From positions 1 to 24,730 of IMG/VR virus record IMGVR_UViG_3300030103_000200: a DNA stretch of 24,730 bases; one strand, given 5' to 3'. Shown here piece after piece: positions 7,305 to 12,731 of this stretch; the stretch's first letter is position 1; each line of letters starts with the position of its first letter. The notes below the pieces were generated by a model. The model was given only the letters and a program-made list of their open reading frames with translations. It was not told where the DNA came from and searched no databases. The translations under genes and the position numbers were made by a program. The DNA comes from a virus.

Positions 7305-8918
7305 ATGGAATACTCCGCACAAGGAACAACAGCAGCAGGTAGATATGAAGCACTTGTTAGTAGCAGGTCTGTCTATGATAGAGAAGCGAAAGAATCTTCT
7401 AAGCTAACCATACCTAGTCTGATACCAGAACAGACATCAGGTACTAGAGCTAGAATCAAGACACCCTTTCAAGCAACAGGTAGTCGTGGTGTAAATAGTT
7501 TATCGAATAAATTATTAATGACTCTGCTACCACCAAGCACAGCATTTTTTAAATTAGAAATAGATGATCTTGAGATAAGAAAGCAAGGACAAGAAGCACT
7601 ACAAAGTGAGATAGATAAAGGACTACGCACAATAGAAAATGCTTTGATGAATCAGATAGAAATATCTAACGATAGAGTTGCTATGTTTGAAGCACTCAAG
7701 CATCTTGTAGTATCAGGGAACGTCTTGTTATATCTGACAGATAAAGGACTGAAAGTATATCCACTATCTAAGTTTGTTTGTAAGCGTGATGAGGTTGGTA
7801 ATGTTTTAGAAATACTTATCAAAGAAACAGTACACCCACAGGCTCTACCTCTTGAGTTCTTAGAACAGATCAAGAAGAAAGAGAACTATGACGCAGAAAC
7901 AATGAAGGGAGACTTGGATATATATACATCAATCAAAAGAATGAATGATGACTTCTTTTGGTTTCAAGAATGTAAAGGAGAAAAGATACCAAACACAGAT
8001 GGCAGATCAAAGGTAGATGTTACTCCTTTCATACCTCTTAGATTTATTAGAGTTGATGGCGAAGATTATGGTAGAGGATATGTAGAAGAGTATCGTGGTG
8101 ACTTGATTAGTCTTGAGTCTTTAATGCAAGCAATAATTGAAGGTGCTGCTGCTAGTGCAAAAACATTATTTCTTGTTAACCCCAATGGAATTACAAGGGC
8201 AGCGACTATAGCTAAAGCACCGAATGGAGCTATTCGTGAAGGGCAATCCTCAGATATTTCTGTCATGCAAGTTGGCAAGAGTGCAGACTTCTCTGTTGCT
8301 TTTAGTGCAATACAAAGAATAGAAGCAAGACTTGAGTTTGCTTTCTTAATGGCAAGATCAGTTCAACGTGATGCAGAAAGAGTAACAGCAGCCGAGATAA
8401 ATCTTATGGCACAAGAACTAGAGAATAGTCTTGGTGGTATCTACAGTATCTTGACTCAAGAGTTTCAACTACCATATCTAAGAAGACGTATGCACTTATT
8501 AGTAAGACAAGGTAAAGTTCCCAAACTGCCTGATGAACTGGTCAAACCCAAGATAGTAACAGGACTTCAAGGTCTTGGTAGAGGTAACGATAGAAATAAA
8601 CTGATTGAGTTTATTGGAACTGTAGCTCAAGCATTAGGACCAGATGTGATGAGACAGTACGTAAATGTAGATGAAGCGGTGAAAAGACTAGCTACCAGTA
8701 TCGGTATAGATACTGCTAACCTAGTAAAAACACAAGAACAAATCCAAGAAGAACAACAAGCTGCTGCACAACAACAGCTTATTCAAAGTCTTGGACCTGC
8801 TGCTTTAGGGTCACGATTACTTGATCCTAAAGTAAATGCAGAAGCAGGTTTAGCTGATGCACAAGCACAACAATTACAACAACAAGGAGGAACACCTGAT
8901 GCCAACCAAGAAGCCTAG
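7305..8918 (+). CDS. 8: Portal (head-tail connector) protein, T7 gp8 type
   Basis: Forms the dodecameric portal ring through which DNA is packaged and ejected and on which the internal core and tail assemble. At 537 residues it is almost the same length as T7 gp8 (536). Family-like segments include the N-terminal SRGVNSLSNKLLMTLLPPS helix region, the RVDGEDYGRGYVEEYRGDL segment (residues about 249-267) and the ARSVQRDAERVTAAEIN clip/stem region (about 350-366). The C-terminal tail is rich in Gln and Ala, which is usual for these portals. ATG 7305 follows the previous stop by 1 nt and has no Shine-Dalgarno of its own, so coupling is likely. The next small gene starts inside its 3' end. Confidence 0.94.
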   Translation: MEYSAQGTTAAGRYEALVSSRSVYDREAKESSKLTIPSLIPEQTSGTRARIKTPFQATGSRGVNSLSNKLLMTLLPPSTAFFKLEIDDLEIRKQGQEALQSEIDKGLRTIENALMNQIEISNDRVAMFEALKHLVVSGNVLLYLTDKGLKVYPLSKFVCKRDEVGNVLEILIKETVHPQALPLEFLEQIKKKENYDAETMKGDLDIYTSIKRMNDDFFWFQECKGEKIPNTDGRSKVDVTPFIPLRFIRVDGEDYGRGYVEEYRGDLISLESLMQAIIEGAAASAKTLFLVNPNGITRAATIAKAPNGAIREGQSSDISVMQVGKSADFSVAFSAIQRIEARLEFAFLMARSVQRDAERVTAAEINLMAQELENSLGGIYSILTQEFQLPYLRRRMHLLVRQGKVPKLPDELVKPKIVTGLQGLGRGNDRNKLIEFIGTVAQALGPDVMRQYVNVDEAVKRLATSIGIDTANLVKTQEQIQEEQQAAAQQQLIQSLGPAALGSRLLDPKVNAEAGLADAQAQQLQQQGGTPDANQEA

Positions 8919-9051
8919 AGAAAGAGATGAAGACGGAAAGTTTGTCTCTGAAAAAGCAGTCGTTAGCGAACTAGGTGTTAACGATACACCCGAACCAACA
9001 GAACCAAAGGTGGTCAAGACCAAGAATGGTAATACAATGACGTTTAACTAA
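8899..9051 (+). CDS. Short charged protein overlapping the portal gene end
   Basis: A 50-residue, charged and probably disordered protein (MPTKKPRERDEDGKFVSE...) of unknown function. The frame is open from 8857, but the extra 14 residues there would be only an Asn/His-rich reading of portal DNA. ATG 8899 has a strong GGAGG at 8886-8890 with an 8-nt spacer, so 8899 is the real start. It overlaps the portal stop by 20 nt and is followed by the scaffold gene 12 nt after its stop. Its place between portal and scaffold corresponds to small accessory genes in related phages, but no function is recognised. A shadow ORF is unlikely because of the strong ribosome binding site. Confidence 0.68.
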   Translation: MPTKKPRERDEDGKFVSEKAVVSELGVNDTPEPTEPKVVKTKNGNTMTFN

Positions 9052-9063
9052 CCAAAAAAAATT

Positions 9064-9906
9064 ATGACTTCATCACAAGTACAGGTATCTGAAACACCAC
9101 CAATGTCTCAACAAGATCTTGAAGGTCTTAAAGATGAGAATGGTTTGTATGCTGGTAAGTTTAAAACTGTAGAAGATTTAGCAAACAGCTACAAAGAACT
9201 AGAAGGTAAGCTTGGTTCTGTTACAGAAGAAGATCAAGTATCTGAAGAAGAAACTACAGAAGTACCAGAATCGTATAAAGATTATTACCAAGAAGATGGA
9301 ACTGTAGATTACAATTCTGTAAATGAAAACTATGGAGAAATTTTAGGAGAACTATTTAAAGAAAACAATATAGATCCATATAAGATAGCTGCTGAGTTTG
9401 ATAAGAATGAAGGAGAGATACCAGAAGAAATGTATCAATCTTTATTAGATGCTGGCTTATCTGCAAATGCTGTTGATTCTTACTTAAAAGGAGTAGCAGT
9501 TGAGAGAGGATACATTGAAGGTGAAGAAGGTGCAGCAGAAGAACTAGCACAAGAAGAAGTAAAAGGTATTAGAGATTCTATAGGTGGAGATGAAGCCTAT
9601 GGCAAGATGGTTAGTTGGGCTTTAGAAAATCTATCCAAGCCAGAGATAGAAGCTTTCAATGAAGCAACAAACACAATGTCTGGACCACAACTTAGTATGA
9701 TGGTACAAGGACTATATACTAGATACCAAAACGCTATGGGAGTTGAACCAAGTCTTTACTCTGGTCGTGCTGCAACAAGTGGACCTACACCTTATAGGTC
9801 AACACAAGAAGTAGTAGCTGCTATGTCTGATAAGAGATATGGTAAAGATGTTACCTACACAGAAGACGTACAAAGACGTTTAGCTGGTAGTGATGTATTC
9901 GGCTAA
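9064..9906 (+). CDS. 9: Capsid assembly scaffolding protein, T7 gp9 type
   Basis: Directs procapsid assembly and leaves before DNA packaging. It has 280 residues (T7 gp9 has 307) and is very acidic through most of its length, with Glu-rich blocks (EEDQVSEEETTEVPE) and predicted helices, and a basic C-terminal end (SDKRYGKDVTYTEDVQRRLAG). A conserved LKDENGLYAGKFKTVEDLANSYKELE-type segment lies at residues about 21-46, and the tail segment YRSTQEVVAAMSDKRYGKD near the end is typical of T7-like scaffolds. It sits between portal and capsid as in T7. Its stop overlaps the ATG of the next small gene (TAATG), so translation is probably coupled into the small-protein cassette. Confidence 0.9.
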   Translation: MTSSQVQVSETPPMSQQDLEGLKDENGLYAGKFKTVEDLANSYKELEGKLGSVTEEDQVSEEETTEVPESYKDYYQEDGTVDYNSVNENYGEILGELFKENNIDPYKIAAEFDKNEGEIPEEMYQSLLDAGLSANAVDSYLKGVAVERGYIEGEEGAAEELAQEEVKGIRDSIGGDEAYGKMVSWALENLSKPEIEAFNEATNTMSGPQLSMMVQGLYTRYQNAMGVEPSLYSGRAATSGPTPYRSTQEVVAAMSDKRYGKDVTYTEDVQRRLAGSDVFG

Positions 9907-10079
9907 TGACTAAGTTATGTGCTAGAGGTAAGTCAGCAGCAAAGCGTAAGTTCAAGGTTTACCCTTCTGCTTACGCTAATGCTTATGCTGTTAAAGTCTG
10001 TAAAGGACAGGTCAAAGGACCAGATGGCAAGAAGCGAACTGCCTCTGGCTACACAAGAAAATCATTAAGGGTTGCCTAA
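9906..10079 (+). CDS. 57-residue basic protein with two cysteines (small-protein cassette 1)
   Basis: Starts at ATG 9906 within the TAATG overlap with the scaffold stop. It is rich in Lys, Arg, Ala and Tyr, with the core KFKVYPSAYANAYAVKVCKG and Cys at residues 5 and 32. Proteins with this core are common in marine phages and algal viruses as conserved proteins of unknown function; I recall the family from memory only. The C-terminus (GPDGKKRTASGYTRKSLRVA) is strongly basic. The sequence is too ordered and conserved-looking to be a chance ORF. It is the first of five small basic genes between scaffold and capsid. A nucleic-acid-binding or head-accessory role is possible but inferred from charge and position alone. 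Confidence 0.8.
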   Translation: MTKLCARGKSAAKRKFKVYPSAYANAYAVKVCKGQVKGPDGKKRTASGYTRKSLRVA

Positions 10080-10081
10080 TC

Positions 10082-10207
10082 ATGCCACTAAAAGGAAAAC
10101 AGTACAAACTAGATGTTGATGGTGATAAGAAAATTACCAGAAAAGATTTTATGATCTTGTCTAAAAATTCCAAAAAGAAAAAGAAGAATGGCAAAGCTAA
10201 CACCTAA
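10082..10207 (+). CDS. 41-residue lysine-rich protein with an EF-hand-like loop (cassette 2)
   Basis: Starts 2 nt after the previous stop. It has 13 lysines in 41 residues, including a run of five near the C-terminus. Residues 11-22 read D-V-D-G-D-K-K-I-T-R-K-D. This fits the acidic positions 1, 3, 5 and 12 and the hydrophobic position 8 of a Ca2+-binding EF-hand/dockerin-type loop, and a short helix-like KDFMILSK follows. Position 6, usually Gly, is Lys, and position 12, usually Glu, is Asp. Only a single loop is present. Its 3' end overlaps the next gene by 20 nt. Function is unknown. The loop is visible in the sequence; metal binding is an inference. Confidence 0.65.
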   Translation: MPLKGKQYKLDVDGDKKITRKDFMILSKNSKKKKKNGKANT

Positions 10208-10340
10208 ACAGATAGTTACTCTCAACAAACATTCAAAGCATCATTCCAAAAAACACATGGACATGATGAAGAAGCTTATGCGTGAGGGTTCTTCATTTAA
10301 AGCTGCACATACAGCAGCACAAAAACAAGTAGGCAAATGA
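10188..10340 (+). CDS. 50-residue His/Lys/Met-rich protein (cassette 3)
   Basis: Starts at ATG 10188 inside the 3' end of the previous gene and ends in an ATGA overlap with the next one. The sequence has the pattern LTPKQIVTLNKHSKHHSKKH then MDMMKKLMREGSSF then KAAHTAAQKQVGK. This is a conserved small protein that I recall from many marine podo- and myovirus genomes, of unknown function. It is predicted to be helical, with a His- and Lys-rich first half. No Cys and no signal peptide. The conserved pattern and the tight overlaps on both sides support a real gene. A head-associated or DNA-binding role is a guess from charge and location. Confidence 0.75.
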   Translation: MAKLTPKQIVTLNKHSKHHSKKHMDMMKKLMREGSSFKAAHTAAQKQVGK

Positions 10341-10597
10341 GTTTACGCAGATGGTTTAAAGAAGAATGGGTAGATGTAAAAACAGGTAAGCCTTGTGGTC
10401 GGCAGAAAGGAGAGAAGCGTGGTGGCTACCCTGCTTGCAGACCTTCAAAAAGAGTTAGTAAAGATACTCCAAAGACTACAAAAGAAATGAGTAGTGGAGA
10501 GAAGAGAAGATTTAAAGCAAGCAAGACCAGTTCAAAGAAGATAGCCTACCAGCACAGACGTAAGAAAAATAATCGCAATAGTTTAAAGATTGCGTAA
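10337..10597 (+). CDS. 86-residue basic protein of the RWFKEEWVDVKTGKPCGR type (cassette 4)
   Basis: Starts in an ATGA overlap with the previous gene. The N-terminus SLRRWFKEEWVDVKTGKPCG with a second Cys 12 residues later (GGYPACRPSKRVSKDTPKT) matches a small conserved family of unknown function found in marine phages and large algal viruses, recalled here from memory. The C-terminal half (SGEKRRFKASKTSSKKIAYQHRRKKNN) is extremely basic. The two-Cys N-terminal part is probably a small folded domain and the tail a nucleic-acid-binding extension; both points are inference. The gene is followed by a 32- to 50-nt gap and the last gene of the cassette. Confidence 0.8.
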   Translation: MSLRRWFKEEWVDVKTGKPCGRQKGEKRGGYPACRPSKRVSKDTPKTTKEMSSGEKRRFKASKTSSKKIAYQHRRKKNNRNSLKIA

Positions 10598-10647
10598 TAG
10601 TGTTATATTTTAAATAGCTTACATTTTTTATGTCTAAGGGCGTATCA
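10598..10647 (+). promoter_or_regulatory. AT-rich gap with a possible promoter element
   Basis: The AT block TTATATTTTAAATAGCT (10603-10619) resembles the one before the virion block (6485-6502): ATAGCT, then about ten bases, then TGTCT. An AAGGG at 10636-10640 lies 7 nt before ATG 10648 and could be the ribosome binding site of the next gene. No terminator hairpin is visible. Weak evidence for a promoter. Confidence 0.25.
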
Positions 10648-10893
10648 ATGACTAAGAAGGATAAAGACCCTACTGGTGGTCTTACTGCTTCTGGTCGTAG
10701 AAAATACAACCGAGCAACAGGTGGAAACTTGCAAGCTCCTGTTACTAAAAAGACAGGTCTTTCTCCTAGACAGAAAGCAAGAAGAAAATCTTTTTGTGCA
10801 AGAATGTCGAAGGTAAAAGGACCATTAAAAAAAGATGGCAAGTTAACTCGCAAAGCTCTTGCACTACGCAAGTGGAATTGTGGGTCTGTATAA
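10648..10893 (+). CDS. 81-residue basic protein of the GGLTASGRRKYNRATGGNL type (cassette 5)
   Basis: A conserved small family of unknown function, common in marine phages as I recall it (possibly catalogued as DUF6321). Visible signature: DPTGGLTASGRRKYNRATGG, then SPRQKARRKSFCARMSKVKG, then the C-terminal TRKALALRKWNC. There are two cysteines and a high Arg/Lys content. An earlier in-frame ATG at 10630 would give 87 residues, but it has only a T-run upstream. ATG 10648 has AAGGG 7 nt upstream and starts close to the conserved part, so I chose 10648. It is the last small gene before the capsid leader and is separated from the capsid gene by 117 nt. No function can be assigned; a virion or nucleoid accessory role is a positional guess. 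Confidence 0.82.
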   Translation: MTKKDKDPTGGLTASGRRKYNRATGGNLQAPVTKKTGLSPRQKARRKSFCARMSKVKGPLKKDGKLTRKALALRKWNCGSV

Positions 10894-11010
10894 ATTAACA
10901 GAGTAGAAATCTAAATATCCTTGTGCCTGATGCGTCAGATACCACTTGAGAGAAAGGATTGAAACGAAGTTAGTTTCTCAAATTTGTAAATTTTATCAAG
11001 GAGTTTTCCT
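10894..11010 (+). promoter_or_regulatory. Leader of the major capsid gene with strong ribosome binding site and hairpins
   Basis: This 117-nt gap ends in AAGGAG (10998-11003), 7 nt before the capsid ATG, one of the strongest Shine-Dalgarno sites in the window. Inverted repeats are visible: CTGA/TCAG around TGCG (within 10927-10938), and TTGAGAGAAA (10946-10955) against TTTCTCAA (10974-10981). A late promoter or an RNA-processing hairpin upstream of the most highly expressed gene would fit T7-like biology. The hairpins are seen; the function is inferred. Confidence 0.4.
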
Positions 11011-11997
11011 ATGGCTAACGCCACAGTATCACGTCTTGGTTTGGTCAACAATTCAGGTACATCATTTGATGCCCTGTTTTTAAAGGTTTTCTCTGGGGAA
11101 GTGCTAACTGCGTTTGCCAGAAACAACATCTTTAACGAGCAACTTCATTCAGTTCGTACTATCACAAGTGGTAAATCAGCCCAGTTTCCTGTATTAGGAA
11201 CTGCGACTGCTGCCTACCATACAGTAGGAACTCCTCTTGTTGGTGCTAACCAAATCAAGGCAAACGAAAAGATTATCAACATTGATGATCTTCTAATTGC
11301 ACAGAGTTTCATTGCTAACATTGATGAACTCAAGAATCATTATGACGTAAGAGCAACTTACGCTGATGAGCTAGGTAAGGCACTTGCTAGAACCTATGAC
11401 CAGAACGTAGCCAAGCAAATTGCTAATGCTTCCAGAGCTTCTACTAACCTTAGTGGTGGTAATGGTGGTATTGTTTTAACACTTGGTTCTGGTAATACTA
11501 CTTCTTCTGCTGTATCAGGTGATGAGATAGCTGCTGCTATCTATGACATTGCACAGACAATGGACGAAAGAGACATTCCTCCAACAGATCGTTTCTGTGT
11601 ACTACCACCTGCTGAGTATTACAAGCTTGCTGAGTCTGCTACAAGAACTGTAGATGTTGACTTCAACCCACAGGGTAATGGTTCGTTTGCTTCTGGTAGG
11701 GTACAACAAGTTGCTGGCATACCAATAATGATGTCAAACAACGTACCTCAAAGTAACGTATCTTCTAACCCAACTGGTGCGAACAATACTTACTCAGGTG
11801 ACGATAGTAAAACTATTGGTCTTGTCTTCCATAAGTCTGCTGTTGGTACAGTAAAACTAATGGATATGACTACTGAGATCTCTGGTTCTGACTACGGAAT
11901 TATGTATCAAGGTACATTAATGGTTGCTAAGTATGCACTTGGTCATGGAATCTTAAGACCAGAATGTGCAGCTACTATTAAGCTTGCTGCTTCTTAA
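11011..11997 (+). CDS. 10: Major capsid protein, T7 gp10A type
   Basis: Forms the icosahedral shell (HK97 fold in this family). It has 328 residues; T7 gp10A has 345. Family-like segments include KVFSGEVLTAFARNN near residues 26-40, the SGKSAQFPVLGTATAAYH strand region at about 54-71, ARTYDQNVAKQIANASRAS at about 129-147 and MYQGTLMVAKYALGHGILRPE near the C-terminus. The gene has a strong AAGGAG ribosome binding site and is followed 12 nt after its stop by a strong terminator, the same arrangement as T7 gene 10 with its terminator. The terminator makes a T7 10B-like frameshift extension unlikely. Codon composition looks less AT-rich than the ejection-protein genes, consistent with high expression. 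Confidence 0.95.
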   Translation: MANATVSRLGLVNNSGTSFDALFLKVFSGEVLTAFARNNIFNEQLHSVRTITSGKSAQFPVLGTATAAYHTVGTPLVGANQIKANEKIINIDDLLIAQSFIANIDELKNHYDVRATYADELGKALARTYDQNVAKQIANASRASTNLSGGNGGIVLTLGSGNTTSSAVSGDEIAAAIYDIAQTMDERDIPPTDRFCVLPPAEYYKLAESATRTVDVDFNPQGNGSFASGRVQQVAGIPIMMSNNVPQSNVSSNPTGANNTYSGDDSKTIGLVFHKSAVGTVKLMDMTTEISGSDYGIMYQGTLMVAKYALGHGILRPECAATIKLAAS

Positions 11998-12008
11998 TTT
12001 CAATTTAT

Positions 12009-12039
12009 AGGGTATCTTATTATTAGATACCCTTTTTTT
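12009..12039 (+). terminator. Strong intrinsic terminator after the major capsid gene
   Basis: A perfect stem of 8-9 bp, (A)GGGTATCT at 12009-12017 with AGATACCC(T) at 12025-12033, encloses a 7-nt loop and is followed at once by seven T residues (12033-12039). It stands at the position of the T7 late terminator downstream of gene 10 and probably sets lower expression for the tail and ejection genes. Confidence 0.92.
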
Positions 12040-12045
12040 ATCATC

Positions 12046-12117
12046 ATGTATTCATCAAAGAAAAAAAAGAAAAAGAAAAAAGGTGGGAGGGATTCACTTA
12101 AAATAAAAAAGTATTAA
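12046..12117 (+). CDS. Possible 23-residue polylysine peptide
   Basis: A tiny ORF, MYSSKKKKKKKKGGRDSLKIKKY, lies wholly between the capsid terminator and the tail tubular A gene; residues 5-12 are all Lys. It has no recognisable ribosome binding site and begins only 6 nt after the terminator T-run, so it would need readthrough. The purine-rich DNA may instead be an untranslated leader; its AAAAAAGGTGGGAGG stretch is 24-38 nt before the ATG of the next gene. It shares a strong basic character with the cassette before the capsid. Low confidence that it is a gene. Confidence 0.3.
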   Translation: MYSSKKKKKKKKGGRDSLKIKKY

Positions 12118-12120
12118 ACA

Positions 12121-12729
12121 ATGGCTGTAGCTGCAACCACTGAGCTTGAAGCAATCAACATTATGTTGGCTGCTATTGCGGAAGCTCCAATAAATAGTTT
12201 GACAGGCACACTTCCAGTAGATGCTGTGACTGCTAGATCAACTCTTGCTGAATTTAACAAAGAGATTCAATCAGAAGGCTGGTCTTTTAATACTGAAACA
12301 GATGTAACTCTTACAAGAAATGGGTCAAACCAGATAAGCTTGCCAGCAAATGTATTAAGAGTAGATGCAAATATACATCAACACCCAACTATTGACCCTA
12401 TTCAACGTGGATTGAAGCTATACGATAGACAGAACAATAAGTATGAATTTGATGAGGACTTGATTTGTACTGTTGTTTATTTCAGAGACTTTGATGAAAT
12501 ACCAGAACAGGCAAGAAGATATATCAACATTAAAGCTGCAAGAGTTTTTGTTGACAGATTGGTAGGAGATCAAGGGCTAAGAACATATACACAAGAAGAT
12601 GAAACAAGAGCAAGAACTATACTTACAGAGACAGATTATGCAAATGCAGATCACAACTTACTAAGAGGTGATCCTTCTCTTACCAGTATCTTTGATACTT
12701 ATAATCCTTCTAGTGCATTAATTAGATAG
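12121..12729 (+). CDS. 11: Tail tubular protein A (adaptor, T7 gp11 type)
   Basis: Forms the ring that joins the portal to the tail nozzle. It has 202 residues against 196 in T7 gp11. Characteristic features are the N-terminal ELEAINIMLAAIAEAPINSL helix, the segment EIQSEGWSFNTETDVTL at about residues 48-64, and the C-terminal helix RRYINIKAARVFVDRLVGD (about 137-155) typical of the gp11 family. It is followed 2 nt later by the nozzle gene, matching T7 order. The start is the first ATG after the capsid terminator gap. Ribosome-binding support is modest, from a purine-rich upstream stretch. Confidence 0.92.
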   Translation: MAVAATTELEAINIMLAAIAEAPINSLTGTLPVDAVTARSTLAEFNKEIQSEGWSFNTETDVTLTRNGSNQISLPANVLRVDANIHQHPTIDPIQRGLKLYDRQNNKYEFDEDLICTVVYFRDFDEIPEQARRYINIKAARVFVDRLVGDQGLRTYTQEDETRARTILTETDYANADHNLLRGDPSLTSIFDTYNPSSALIR

Positions 12730-12731
12730 CC

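Noticed and set aside
7715-7726. 12-base match AGGGAACGTCTT shared with the gap at 3010-3021, considered as a repeated phage promoter
   Set aside because: Matches of 12 bases are expected by chance in a window of this size, and the second copy lies inside the portal coding sequence with no gene start nearby.
8857-8898. Upstream extension of the short protein that overlaps the portal gene end
   Set aside because: The extra residues are an Asn/His-rich out-of-frame reading of the portal tail, and a strong GGAGG at 8886-8890 points to the ATG at 8899.
10512-10871. 119-codon minus-strand open frame across the small-protein cassette
   Set aside because: It spans two plus-strand genes with conserved-looking products and the gap between them; no family pattern is seen in its translation.
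12046-12090. A-rich run as a T7 gene 10B-type slippery frameshift site for the capsid
   Set aside because: It lies downstream of the capsid stop and of a strong terminator, so it cannot extend the capsid product.
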